The notes: generated by a model not told the origin, from the letters alone. A DNA stretch of 52,756 bases from Actinacidiphila glaucinigra (GCF_900188405.1 NZ_FZOF01000042.1:1-52756), one strand, 5' to 3'; counted from the first letter of the stretch, positions 41,726 through 50,019 are shown. Translations and numbers: made by a program.

Positions 41726-42321
41726 ACGTTTCCTTCCACGTAATCCGCTGCGCGGCGCAGCAGTTCTGGGTTGTCCTTAAACTGCCCCAGACCGCCGTTG
41801 CAGTTGAAGCAGAGCACTGATCGCACCTTACCCGTGAGGTGATCGTGATCCACATGCTGAGGGCCGGGAGTTAGGCAGATCGGACAGATGCCGAACTGCT
41901 CCTTGATCTTTGCTTCGACTTCTTCGGCCCCGAGGCCGTACCGGCGCTTCAGGTGGTAGTGGCGGCTCCCACCGTGCAGCCGGTCCCTGGACTCCCGGGA
42001 TCTCGCGTTCTGACAGGGTTTGCAGTAGCTGGCGAAGCCGGACTTCGCGCTCCGGTTGCGGGGGAATGCCACGAGCGGCAGAACCTGCTCACAGTCCGGG
42101 CAACGCCGGTACCCCTCGGGCAGGGATTCTCGCGACCCACGGGAGGGGCGCATCGTACGCCCCTCCCGTTCTGCGCGCCGCCGCGCCGACTCCGCGTTGC
42201 GCCGGCCCGCGCACGGTCTGCAGTAGAACGCCAGTCCGTCGGGCGAGGACTTGGACCGCCAGAATTCCGATGCCGCTTTCACCTGGCCGCAGTCGCGGCA
42301 CCGCTTTTCCGGCGCATCCAA
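41677..42321 (-). CDS. Endonuclease VII-domain protein inside the proteasome operon
   Basis: The protein has 214 residues. Two N-terminal treble-clef-like repeats, each with CxDC and YCxPC pairs (about residues 8-40 and 73-105), precede a recombination endonuclease VII-like domain: FGICPICLTPGPQHVDHDHLTGKVRSVLCFNCNGGLGQFKDN, with CxxC, the HVDHDH catalytic box and a CxxC-type closing pair. TTG 42321 is preceded by GGCGGAG, which spans the pup stop. GC content looks markedly lower than in its neighbours, particularly over 41741-41940. Its position between pup and prcB is conserved in S. coelicolor (SCO1645) as I recall. Its role in protein turnover is unknown. Confidence 0.9.
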   Translation of the reverse strand: MDAPEKRCRDCGQVKAASEFWRSKSSPDGLAFYCRPCAGRRNAESARRRAEREGRTMRPSRGSRESLPEGYRRCPDCEQVLPLVAFPRNRSAKSGFASYCKPCQNARSRESRDRLHGGSRHYHLKRRYGLGAEEVEAKIKEQFGICPICLTPGPQHVDHDHLTGKVRSVLCFNCNGGLGQFKDNPELLRRAADYVEGNVWKPTLVAPGVYQLPS

Positions 42322-42327
42322 GTTGAT

Positions 42328-42546
42328 CTACTCTCCGCCCTTCTGTACGAACGAACGTACGAAATCCTCCGCGTTCTCCTCGAGGACGTCATCGATCTCG
42401 TCCAGCACGGAGTCCACGTCGTCCGACAGCTTCTCCTGCCGCTCCTTGAGGTCGGAGGCGGCCTGCGCGTCCTGCGCGGTCTCCTCGACCTCCTCGGTCG
42501 AACGCGTGGCCTTCTGCTGCCCGCCGCCGGTGTCCTTGGTAGCCAT
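42328..42546 (-). CDS. pup: Prokaryotic ubiquitin-like protein Pup
   Basis: Pup has 72 residues and is largely disordered and acidic. The C-terminal half, LSDDVDSVLDEIDDVLEENAEDFVRSFVQKGGE in sense (residues 40-72), is the ARC-binding helix region. It ends in Gly-Gly-Glu, so it can be ligated without prior deamidation of a terminal Gln. ATG 42546 has GAGG about five bases upstream; an in-frame GTG nine codons earlier would add a tail not seen in Pup. It heads the pup, endonuclease VII, prcB, prcA transcript. Confidence 0.97.
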   Translation of the reverse strand: MATKDTGGGQQKATRSTEEVEETAQDAQAASDLKERQEKLSDDVDSVLDEIDDVLEENAEDFVRSFVQKGGE

Positions 42547-42584
42547 GTGTCCCTCACCCCGCTCGGTGTCCATGTCCTACAAGA

Positions 42585-42608
42585 TCAGACCCTACAAGGA
42601 GGGTCTGA
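42585..42608 (-). promoter_or_regulatory. Perfect hairpin in the pup leader
   Basis: TCAGACCCT (42585-42593) pairs with AGGGTCTGA (42600-42608) around ACAAGG. It lies 38 bp upstream of the pup start, on the same transcript or within its promoter. It could be an operator or a 5' leader hairpin. Confidence 0.55.
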
Positions 42609-42612
42609 CTTC

Positions 42613-42643
42613 GGCCCCCGGTATTGCCCAACGTCCGGGGGCC
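42613..42643 (-). terminator. Terminator hairpin after dop
   Basis: GGCCCCCGG (42613-42621) pairs with CCGGGGGCC (42635-42643) with a 13-base loop. It lies 40 bp beyond the dop stop and separates dop from pup. Confidence 0.7.
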
Positions 42644-42682
42644 ACCCCGATGATTCCCGGTTCGGACGGATTTCAGCCCTGC

Positions 42683-44194
42683 TCAGCCCCCCGAGAGGAT
42701 CCGCACCAGCTCCTCGGCCGTGCGGCAGCGGTCCAGCAGCTCCTTGACGTGGTTGCGGGTGCCCCGCAGCGGCTCCAGCGTGGGGACGCGCTGCAGGGAG
42801 TCCCGGCCGGGGAGGTCGAAGATCACGGAGTCCCAGGAGGCCGCCGCGACGTCGTCCGCGTACTGCTCCAGGCAGCGGCCGCGGAAGTAGGCGCGGGTGT
42901 CCTCCGGGGGCTTGCTGATGGCCCGTGACACCTCCTCCTCGGTCACCAGCCGCTGGATGCGGCCACGGGCCTCCAGGCGGTTGTAGAGGCCCTTCTCGGG
43001 GCGTACGTCCGCGTACTGCAGGTCGACGAGGTGGAGGCGGGCGGCGTCCCAGTCCAGGGAGTCGCGGCGCCGGTAGCCCTCGAGGAGCTCGCGCTTGGCG
43101 ATCCAGTCGAGTTCGCCGGCGAGGCTCATGGGGTCGCCCTCGAGGCGGTTGAGCACGTCCTCCCAGCGTCCGAGGACGTCCTTGGTCTGGTCGTCGGCGT
43201 CGGTGCCGAAGCGGTCCTCGACGTACTTGCGGGCCAGCTCGCAGTACTCCATCTGGAGCTGGACGGCGGTCAGCGTCCGGCCGCTGCGCAGCGTGATGAG
43301 CCGTCGCAGCGTGGGGTCGTGGCTGACCTGGTGGAGGGTGCGTACGGGCTGGTCGACGGCGAGGTCGACGTTGATGAAGCCGTCCTCGATCATCGACAGC
43401 ACGAGGGCGGTGGTGCCGAGCTTGAGGTAGGTGGAGATCTCGGACAGGTTCGCGTCGCCGATGATCACGTGCAGCCGGCGGTACTTCTCGGCGTCGGCGT
43501 GCGGCTCGTCGCGGGTGTTGATGATGGGCCGCTTGAGGGTGGTCTCGAGTCCGACCTCGACCTCGAAGTAGTCGGCGCGCTGGCTGATCTGGAAGCCGTG
43601 CTCGTGGCCGTCCTGGCCGATTCCGACGCGGCCGGCGCCGGTGACGACCTGGCGGCAGACGAAGAAGGGCGTGAGGTGGCGCACGATGTCCGAGAAGGGG
43701 GTCTCCCGCTTCATCAGGTAGTTCTCGTGGGTGCCGTAGGACGCGCCCTTGTTGTCGGTGTTGTTCTTGTACAGGTGGATCGGCTGGGCGCCGGGGAGCT
43801 GGGCGGCGCGCTCGGCGGCCTCGGCCATGATGCGCTCGCCGGCCTTGTCCCACAGGACGGCGTCGCGGGGGTTGGTGACCTCCGGGGCGCTGTACTCGGG
43901 GTGGGCGTGGTCGACGTAGAGCCGGGCTCCGTTGGTGAGGATGACATTGGCCAGGCCGATGTCCTCGTCGGTGAGCTGGCTGGTGTCCGCGGCCTCGCGG
44001 GCGAGGTCGAAGCCGCGGGCGTCCCGCAGTGGGTTCTCCTCCTCGAAGTCCCAGCGGGCGCGGCGCGCCCGGTGCATCGCCGCCGCGTAGGCGTTGACCA
44101 CCTGGGACGAGGTGAGCATGGCATTGGCGTTCGGGTGGCCCGGGACGGAGATCCCGTACTCCGTCTCGATGCCCATTACTCGCCGTACGGTCAT
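42683..44194 (-). CDS. dop: Pup deamidase/depupylase Dop
   Basis: Dop has 503 residues and is homologous to PafA. It hydrolyses the isopeptide bond between Pup and substrate and can deamidate Pup. MTVRRVMGIETEYG, ARLYVDHAHPEYSAPE with the likely catalytic Asp, NNTDNKGASYGTHENYL and RPIINTRDEPHADAEKYRRLHVI are diagnostic. The Dop-loop region between GISVPGHPNANAM and NPLRDARGFD is longer than in PafA. ATG 44194 has a perfect AAGGAGG upstream. Because Pup here ends in Glu, its deamidase activity would not be needed for ligation, leaving depupylation as its main task. Confidence 0.96.
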   Translation of the reverse strand: MTVRRVMGIETEYGISVPGHPNANAMLTSSQVVNAYAAAMHRARRARWDFEEENPLRDARGFDLAREAADTSQLTDEDIGLANVILTNGARLYVDHAHPEYSAPEVTNPRDAVLWDKAGERIMAEAAERAAQLPGAQPIHLYKNNTDNKGASYGTHENYLMKRETPFSDIVRHLTPFFVCRQVVTGAGRVGIGQDGHEHGFQISQRADYFEVEVGLETTLKRPIINTRDEPHADAEKYRRLHVIIGDANLSEISTYLKLGTTALVLSMIEDGFINVDLAVDQPVRTLHQVSHDPTLRRLITLRSGRTLTAVQLQMEYCELARKYVEDRFGTDADDQTKDVLGRWEDVLNRLEGDPMSLAGELDWIAKRELLEGYRRRDSLDWDAARLHLVDLQYADVRPEKGLYNRLEARGRIQRLVTEEEVSRAISKPPEDTRAYFRGRCLEQYADDVAAASWDSVIFDLPGRDSLQRVPTLEPLRGTRNHVKELLDRCRTAEELVRILSGG

Positions 44195-44346
44195 GCGGCC
44201 CTCCTTGCCCGGCTGCGGCCCGTGCTGGGCCGGTCGCTCAAGTACCGCTTCGCGACCGGCCCTCGTGCGGTACCGCTGAGCCTAGAACGCGATGGCGGTG
44301 GTGGGGAGATCATTACGCGCTTTCCTGGGTGATGCCGGGTGAAATG

Positions 44347-44388
44347 CTCCGGCTGCGGGTGCCCCTGCGTGGGCACCCGCAGCCGGAG
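44347..44388 (-). terminator. Very strong terminator hairpin after arc
   Basis: CTCCGGCTGCGGGTGCCC (44347-44364) pairs perfectly over 18 bp with 44371-44388 around CTGCGT. It starts 13 bp beyond the arc stop. Confidence 0.92.
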
Positions 44389-44400
44389 GGTGGTCGCGTG

Positions 44401-46167
44401 TTACAGGTATTGACCCGTGTTGGCGACGGTGTCGATGGAGCGACCGGTGTCGGCACCCTGCTTTCCGGTGACGAGGGTGCGGATGAACACGATCCGCTCG
44501 CCCTTCTTGCCGGAGATGCGGGCCCAGTCGTCCGGGTTGGTGGTGTTGGGCAGGTCCTCGTTCTCCTTGAACTCGTCCACGCACGCGGCGAGCAGGTGGG
44601 AGACGCGCAGACCGCGCTGGTTGTGGTCGAGGAAGGCCTTGATCGCCATCTTCTTGGCCCGGTCCACGATGTTCTGGATCATGGCGCCGGAGTTGAAGTC
44701 CTTGAAGTAGAGGACTTCCTTGTCACCGTTGGCGTAGGTGACCTCCAGGAAGCGGTTCTCCTCGGACTCGGAGTACATGCGCTCGACCACGGACTGGATC
44801 ATGGCCTCGACGGTGGCCCCGGGCGACCCGCCGTGCTCGGAGAGGTCCTCGCCGTGCAGCGGGAGGGTCGTCACCAGGTACTTGGAGAAGATGTCCTTGG
44901 CCGCCTCGGCGTCCGGCCGCTCGATCTTGATCTTCACGTCCAGGCGGCCGGGCCGCAGGATCGCGGGGTCGATCATGTCCTCGCGGTTGGAGGCGCCGAT
45001 GACGATGACGTTCTCCAGGCCCTCGACGCCGTCGATCTCGGCGAGCAGCTGGGGGACGATGGTGTTCTCCACGTCCGAGCTGACGCCGGAGCCGCGGGTC
45101 CGGAAGAGGGACTCCATCTCGTCGAAGAAGACGATGACGGGGGTGCCCTCGCTGGCCTTCTCGCGGGCGCGCTGGAAGACCAGGCGGATCTGCCGCTCGG
45201 TCTCGCCGACGTACTTGTTGAGCAGCTCGGGGCCCTTGATGTTCAGGAAGTAGCTCTTGCCCTGGGGCTGCCCGGTGACCTCGGCGACCTTCTTCGCAAG
45301 GGAGTTGGCGACGGCCTTGGCGATGAGTGTCTTGCCGCAGCCGGGGGGGCCGTAGAGGAGCACGCCCTTGGGCGGGCGGAGCTCGTACTCCTTGAACAGC
45401 TCGGCGTGCAGGTAGGGCAGTTCGACGGCGTCGCGGATCTGCTCGATCTGGTTGCTGAGGCCGCCGATCTGGCGGTAGTCGATGTCGGGGACCTCTTCGA
45501 GGACGAGTTCCTCGACCTCGCTCTTGGGGACCCGTTCGTAGACGTATCCGGAGCGCGGTTCGAGCAGCAGCGCGTCGCCGGCGCGGAGGGTGCCGTCCAG
45601 CAGCGGCTCGGCAAGCCGCACCACCCGCTCCTCGTCCGTGTGCCCGATGACCAGGGCCCGCTCGCCGTCCTCGAGGATCTCCTTGAGGGTGACGATGTCT
45701 CCGATGCGCTCGAACTCCATGGCCTCGACCACGTTGAGCGCCTCGTTGAGCATGATTTCCTGGCCGCGCCGGAGGTCGTCCAGCTCGACGGACGGGCTGA
45801 CGTTCACGCGCAGCTTGCGGCCGCCGGTGAAGATGTCGGCCGTTCCGTCCTCGTTCGCCTGCAGGAACACACCGAATCCGGCAGGGGGCTGTGCGAGCCG
45901 GTCCACTTCCTCCTTGAGGGCCACGATCTGGTCGCGGGCCTCGCGGAGGGTGTTCGCCAGCCGCTCGTTCTGAGCGGACACGCCTGCCAGGTTGGTCTGC
46001 AGCTCGACGATCCGCTCCTCGAGAATCCTCGTGTGCCGCGGAGAGTCGGCGAGCTTACGTCGCAGGACGGCGATCTCCTGCTCAAGAAAGGCGACCTGGC
46101 TCATGGGGTCTTCCGATCCACGAGCGGGTCGGCCGCCACGGTTGATGTCGTCGTCGTGGGCCGCCAC
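44401..46167 (-). CDS. arc: Proteasomal ATPase ARC (Mpa)
   Basis: ARC has 588 residues and forms the hexameric unfoldase that feeds pupylated proteins to the proteasome. The N-terminal coiled coil that binds Pup (about 25-80, LEQEIAVLRRKLADSPRHTRILEERIVEL region) is followed by tandem OB domains. One AAA+ module has Walker A GPPGCGKT (about 270), Walker B FFDEME (about 345) and DPAILRPGRLD. The C-terminal GQYL is the tail that docks into the alpha ring. GTG 46167 is chosen with GGAGGAGG eight bases upstream; TTG 46185 would overlap that site. Divergent from a ferredoxin gene. Confidence 0.97.
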   Translation of the reverse strand: MAAHDDDINRGGRPARGSEDPMSQVAFLEQEIAVLRRKLADSPRHTRILEERIVELQTNLAGVSAQNERLANTLREARDQIVALKEEVDRLAQPPAGFGVFLQANEDGTADIFTGGRKLRVNVSPSVELDDLRRGQEIMLNEALNVVEAMEFERIGDIVTLKEILEDGERALVIGHTDEERVVRLAEPLLDGTLRAGDALLLEPRSGYVYERVPKSEVEELVLEEVPDIDYRQIGGLSNQIEQIRDAVELPYLHAELFKEYELRPPKGVLLYGPPGCGKTLIAKAVANSLAKKVAEVTGQPQGKSYFLNIKGPELLNKYVGETERQIRLVFQRAREKASEGTPVIVFFDEMESLFRTRGSGVSSDVENTIVPQLLAEIDGVEGLENVIVIGASNREDMIDPAILRPGRLDVKIKIERPDAEAAKDIFSKYLVTTLPLHGEDLSEHGGSPGATVEAMIQSVVERMYSESEENRFLEVTYANGDKEVLYFKDFNSGAMIQNIVDRAKKMAIKAFLDHNQRGLRVSHLLAACVDEFKENEDLPNTTNPDDWARISGKKGERIVFIRTLVTGKQGADTGRSIDTVANTGQYL

Positions 46168-46407
46168 GGTCCTCACCTCCTCCAAGGGGAGCTGGACGCT
46201 TCCAGACCCTACCTGGGCCAGTAGGGGTTGAAACCCCTAGATCACAAAGACGTCCTGGGTGTGTCCGATCTTCACCCTTGCGCACGTCCTCCCGCCAGGG
46301 AGATACCCAGCCATCACCATCCGAAAGCGGCCGGTTGTATCGTCGGTTCGGTCAACGCCCGTCAAGGGCTGTCCCTTCCCGAACGATGAACGGCAGGCGA
46401 GGTACCG
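46168..46407. promoter_or_regulatory. Divergent intergenic region, arc / ferredoxin
   Basis: These 240 bases separate the two divergent starts and must hold both promoters. GGGGTTGAAACCCC (46225-46238) is a perfect inverted repeat (GGGGTT/AACCCC with GA between) in the arc leader side. I see no other clear element. Confidence 0.5.
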
Positions 46408-46698
46408 GTGAGCAACGAAGTCGTCGAGGCGCTTGAGGTCTGGATCGATCAGGACCTGTGCACCGGGGACGGCATCTGTGTGCAGTACGCGCCCGAGGTC
46501 TTCGAGCTGGACATCGACGGACTCGCCTATGTGAAGGGCGACGACGCCGAACTCCGTCAGGCACCCGGGGCGACCGTCCCGGTTCCCCTGCCGCTGTTGA
46601 CCGATGTGGTGGATTCGGCCAGGGACTGCCCTGGCGACTGTATTCACGTGCGTCGGGTTTCGGACAGTGTAGAGCTGTACGGACCCGACGCGGAGTGA
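46408..46698 (+). CDS. Ferredoxin, [3Fe-4S]/[4Fe-4S] type
   Basis: The protein has 96 residues. EVWIDQDLCTGDGICVQYAPEVFEL near the start holds two cysteines, and SARDCPGDCIHV holds two more. The C-x5-C ... C-P arrangement is that of the monocluster ferredoxins that donate electrons to Streptomyces P450s; the extra Cys in CPGDC may let it bind a fourth iron. GTG 46408 has GCGAGG upstream. It is followed in five bases by a convergent gene. A link to the P450 at 17761 is possible but not supported by position. Confidence 0.88.
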   Translation: MSNEVVEALEVWIDQDLCTGDGICVQYAPEVFELDIDGLAYVKGDDAELRQAPGATVPVPLPLLTDVVDSARDCPGDCIHVRRVSDSVELYGPDAE

Positions 46699-46702
46699 TC
46701 TG

Positions 46703-47290
46703 TCACACGCCGTTCGCGAGCGGTCCGGGGATCTCGTAGTAGGTGCCGGACCGCCATTCCCAGCTGTAGTCGCGCTGCTGGTCCGGGCAGCATCGGGGGA
46801 CGTCGTCGGTGGAGTAGCCGAGGACGGTGGCCCGTACGGTACGGCCGTCGATCCGCAGCCCCTTGAAGCTGCGCTGCTCCTTGGGGTCGACGAGCGTCTC
46901 GACGATGCGGGGGTCGGCTCCGGCGGCCGGATCGGCCGACAGCACGTACAGGCCACTGGGCGGGGTGCCGGTCTCGGAGTGGCAGCGGGCGACGGCGACG
47001 GTCTCGGGGCGGCCGTCCCCGTCGAGGTCCGCCGAGGCCCTGTCCACGACGTCCACGGGGGCGCCGGCGCATTCGAGGGGGAAGTGCGCGGCGTCGGGGT
47101 CCGGGGGCGCGACGGCGGCGGGCGCGGGCTCGGCGGCCTTGGCGTCGGCGGCGGGCCTGCCCGTGGAGGCGCCGGCGGGCTGCACGAGTGCGGCGCTGCC
47201 TATGACGGCGGCGATCACCGCGGCGGTCGTGATCCAGTGCACCGAGCGGGCTCGGGTGTGCGGGAGGGCCGGCCCTGCGGATGGCTGCAC
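46703..47290 (-). CDS. Secreted hypothetical protein with EF-hand-like motif
   Basis: The protein has 195 residues. The N-terminus has a charged stretch and one hydrophobic helix (ITTAAVIAAVIGSAALVQPAGA), a signal peptide or anchor. A linker rich in alanine and proline follows. The domain begins near FPLECAGAPVDVVDRASADLDGDGRPETVAVARC; the DLDGDGRPE segment resembles the calcium loop of VCBS/FG-GAP repeats. Several cysteines may form disulfides. GTG 47290 has AGGAG eight bases upstream. I do not recognise the family. Confidence 0.7.
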   Translation of the reverse strand: MQPSAGPALPHTRARSVHWITTAAVIAAVIGSAALVQPAGASTGRPAADAKAAEPAPAAVAPPDPDAAHFPLECAGAPVDVVDRASADLDGDGRPETVAVARCHSETGTPPSGLYVLSADPAAGADPRIVETLVDPKEQRSFKGLRIDGRTVRATVLGYSTDDVPRCCPDQQRDYSWEWRSGTYYEIPGPLANGV

Positions 47291-47401
47291 GCGCCTGTCT
47301 CCTGTGGAGTTGGTCGAGCGGGGTGGCCAGCATCGTGCCACAGGTCACAGTCAGTTGGTACGACCGGGGCCCGTGTTTCGGGAGATGTCCGCGGGGTGCG
47401 A

Positions 47402-47440
47402 CGAAGCGCCGCCGCCGGGGTGTCCGGCGACGGCGCTTCG
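47402..47440 (-). terminator. Terminator hairpin after trmI
   Basis: CGAAGCGCCGCCGCCGG (47402-47418) pairs with CCGGCGACGGCGCTTCG (47424-47440) with one mismatch around GGTGT. It lies 12 bp beyond the trmI stop. Confidence 0.82.
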
Positions 47441-47451
47441 GGGTCGGGTGG

Positions 47452-48360
47452 TTACGCTCCGCCGGTGGCCGGCTTGCCGCCGCCCGGGCCGGTGTAGTCC
47501 TCGCCGTACGCGCCGGGCGCGGGGCGCCTGCGCCGCAGGGGGGCCTCCACGCCGTCGGCGAGACGGCGGGCGGTGAGCAGGAATCCGGTGTGCCCGATCA
47601 TGCGGTGGTCGGGGCGCACGGCCAGGCCCTCGATGTGCCAGGTGCGGACCATCGTCTCCCAGGCGGACGGCTCGTTGAACGTGCCGTGCTCGCGGATCGC
47701 CTCGACGGTGCGGGCGAGCTGGGTGGTGGTGGCCACGTAGGCGCAGAGGATGCCGCCGGGCACCAGCGCCTTGGAGACGGCCTCCAGGCACTCCCAGGGG
47801 GCGAGCATGTCGAGGATGACCCGGTCGACCTCCGTGTCGCTGAGGTTGTCCTGCAGGTCCCCGACGGTGAGCTGCCACGCGGGGTGCGGGCCGCCGAAGT
47901 ACCGTTCGACGTTCTGGGTGGCGATCTCGGCGAAGTCGGCGCGGCGCTCGTAGGAGTGCAGCATCCCCTGGTCACCGACGGCGCGCAGCAGGAACATGCT
48001 GAGCGAGCCGGAGCCGACGCCTGCCTCCACGACGCGTGCGCCGGGGAAGATGTCGGCCATCGACAGGATCTGCCCCGCGTCCTTGGGGTAGACCACGGCG
48101 GCGCCGCGGGGCATGGACAGGACGTAGTCGGGGAGCAGGGGGCGCAGCGCGAGGTAGGCGACGTTTCCCGTGGTTCGGACAACACTGCCCTCGGGGGCGC
48201 CGATCAGCTCGTCGTGGGGGAAGGAACCCTTGTGGGTGTGGAAGTTCTTCCCGGCCTCGAGCGTGAACGTGTAGTGGCGTCCCTTGGGATCGGTGAGCTG
48301 GACCTGGTCCCCGACCTTGAAGGGCCCGCGTCGGCGGGCGGCACCGGTCGGTTCGGACAT
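47452..48360 (-). CDS. trmI: tRNA (adenine-58-N1)-methyltransferase TrmI
   Basis: TrmI has 302 residues and methylates N1 of A58 in the T-loop of tRNA. The N-terminal beta domain (FKVGDQVQLTDPKGRHYTFTL) leads to the Rossmann fold, with the S-adenosylmethionine motif VVEAGVGSGSLSMFLLRAVG, then SYERRADFAEIATQNVERYF and ILDMLAPWECLEAVSKALVPGGILCAY. A glycine-rich tail ends the protein. ATG 48360. In mycobacteria the homologue Rv2118c is likewise close to the arc/dop/pup genes. Confidence 0.95.
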   Translation of the reverse strand: MSEPTGAARRRGPFKVGDQVQLTDPKGRHYTFTLEAGKNFHTHKGSFPHDELIGAPEGSVVRTTGNVAYLALRPLLPDYVLSMPRGAAVVYPKDAGQILSMADIFPGARVVEAGVGSGSLSMFLLRAVGDQGMLHSYERRADFAEIATQNVERYFGGPHPAWQLTVGDLQDNLSDTEVDRVILDMLAPWECLEAVSKALVPGGILCAYVATTTQLARTVEAIREHGTFNEPSAWETMVRTWHIEGLAVRPDHRMIGHTGFLLTARRLADGVEAPLRRRRPAPGAYGEDYTGPGGGKPATGGA

Positions 48361-48789
48361 GCGGACAAGCCTACCGGTGTTTTTTCAAGGCTCGGTTCGC
48401 CTCCGGGGCGCCACTCCCCCTTCAAGGGCTCGGTTCGCCTCCGGGGCGCCCTCTGCACCTGTCGACGGTCGACCATGCTCGGCTCCTCGTCCCTCGGAGC
48501 CTGCGCGTGCTCTCCCTTTCGACAGGCGCGCGCCCCTTCGGCTCACTCGCCGGGGCATGCATGCGCGCCGTCCGGCCCCACCGCGCCGAGGCAGCCGCCC
48601 CTGCGTCTTGCTCCGGTGCAGCACGTGGGAGGGCTTCCTCGGCGAGTGAGCCGAAGGGGCGCGGACGGTGTCGAACGGGTGGGGGCACCGCCCGGCGGTA
48701 GCCGGGGGAGCGCGGCGGTCGCGAGGAACGAGCGACCGAGCACGGTCGACCGTCGACACCCTTGAGCGACCCGGAGGCGAACCGAGCCT
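48361..48789. repeat. Nested inverted and direct repeats between M50 protease gene and trmI
   Basis: These 429 bases hold no supportable gene. A 29-30-bp direct repeat occurs at 48384-48412 and 48421-48450, and its GGCTCGGTTCGCCTCCGG core returns inverted at 48771-48788. Inside it, 48460-48482 pairs with 48736-48758 (one mismatch). Further in, 48529-48552 pairs perfectly with 48640-48663 (24 bp). TTTTTT lies at 48380-48385. The three pairs are properly nested, so a transcript could fold into one long structure. It resembles a miniature inverted-repeat element. Confidence 0.85.
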
Positions 48790-50019
48790 CTAAGAAGGTC
48801 TGGCCATGGCGGCGAGGAAGGCCTTCTCGACGTCGGCGGTGGACAGGACGCCGTAGACCTCGCCGGAGTTCTCGACGACGAGGTACTCCGTGGCGGGGGT
48901 GGCGCGCAGGGTGTCCAGGAGGTCCTCGCCGGCGAGTTCCGCGGAGAGCTTCATGCCGGGCTTGAGGTCCTGGGCGAGGCCGGAGACGGCGACCCAGGGG
49001 CGGCGGTGCTCGGGGACGCCGACGATGGCGGCCTCGCGGACGAGGGCGGTGGGGGTGCCCTGGCCGTCGACGACGACGAGGGCGCGGGCGCCGGCCTCGT
49101 TGGCGCGGCGCAGGGCCTCGGACAGCGGGGTGTCGGAGGAGACGGGGAGGGCGCGCCGGGTGAGCGTGCGGGCCTGGAGTTCGGGCAGGTGCTCGCGCAG
49201 CCGCGCCATGCGCAGGCTGTTGCCGGCGCCGGTCCAGATGATGGCGGCGAGGATGGCCGCGAGCAGGGCGTCGGTGAGGGAGTCGAAGCCGGTGGCGCCG
49301 TCGCCGCCGTCGCTCATGCCGCCGGCGTACGACAGCAGGGGCAGGCCGACGAGGACGGCGATGGCCAGGGCCCGGCCGGTCCAGGCGGCGGCGACGGTGC
49401 CGGTCATGGCCTTGCCGCTGATCTTCCAGATGACGGCGCGGAGCATCCGGCCGCCGTCGAGCGGGAGGCCGGGCAGGAGGTTGAAGACGGCCACGAGCAG
49501 GTTGCTGATCATGAGTCCGGCGAGCAGGACGCCGGGGACGGTGTCGGGGTCGACGCCGTACATGCCGAGGTAGAAGACCCCGGCGAGGACGAGCGAGAGC
49601 AGGGGGCCGACGAAGGCGAGGACGAATTCGCGCCCGGGGGTCTCGGACTCCTTCTCGATCTCGGAGACGCCGCCGAAGAACTGCAGCTGGATGCGGCGCA
49701 CGGGCAGCTCGAAGCGGAGGGCGGCCACGGTGTGGGCGAGTTCGTGGACGAGCACGGAGGCGTAGAAGGCGACCGCGAAGAAGAGCGAGACGAGGTAGCG
49801 GGCGCCGCCGAGCTCGGGCAGGACGCGGTCGAGCTGCCCGCCGAACACCCAGGTGATGAGGGCGGCGACGAGGAACCAGCTGGGCGCGACGTAGACGGGC
49901 ACGCCGAAGAAGCGGCCCATGAGGATGCCGCCGCCGGGTCCCGGGGGTCGTTTGGCGGGCCCGTCGTCGGGTCCGGGAGTCCTCTCGCCGCCCGGCGGCG
50001 GCTGCTGGCTCTCGCTCAC
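48790..50019 (-). CDS. Site-2 protease-like M50 metalloprotease with CBS domains
   Basis: This 409-residue intramembrane protease has the zinc motif HELAH (His92, Glu93, His96) within a membrane helix and the third-ligand region NLLPGLPLDGGRMLRA. About six hydrophobic helices cover residues 40-265. Two cytoplasmic CBS domains (about 275-400) may sense nucleotides or energy state; this M50B/CBS layout resembles SpoIVFB-like proteases. GTG 50019 has GAGGGGA upstream. The substrate is unknown. It lies downstream of a divergent RecB-like gene. Confidence 0.92.
   Translation of the reverse strand: MSESQQPPPGGERTPGPDDGPAKRPPGPGGGILMGRFFGVPVYVAPSWFLVAALITWVFGGQLDRVLPELGGARYLVSLFFAVAFYASVLVHELAHTVAALRFELPVRRIQLQFFGGVSEIEKESETPGREFVLAFVGPLLSLVLAGVFYLGMYGVDPDTVPGVLLAGLMISNLLVAVFNLLPGLPLDGGRMLRAVIWKISGKAMTGTVAAAWTGRALAIAVLVGLPLLSYAGGMSDGGDGATGFDSLTDALLAAILAAIIWTGAGNSLRMARLREHLPELQARTLTRRALPVSSDTPLSEALRRANEAGARALVVVDGQGTPTALVREAAIVGVPEHRRPWVAVSGLAQDLKPGMKLSAELAGEDLLDTLRATPATEYLVVENSGEVYGVLSTADVEKAFLAAMARPS

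Noticed and set aside
46408..46698. Ferredoxin as dedicated partner of the P450 at 17761
   Set aside because: They are 27 kb apart and not co-regulated by any site I can see; possible but unsupported.
48384..48450. CRISPR-like direct repeats
   Set aside because: Only two copies with a spacer of eight bases; no Cas genes near. The Cas4-like cysteines in the RecB nuclease are shared with many non-CRISPR nucleases.
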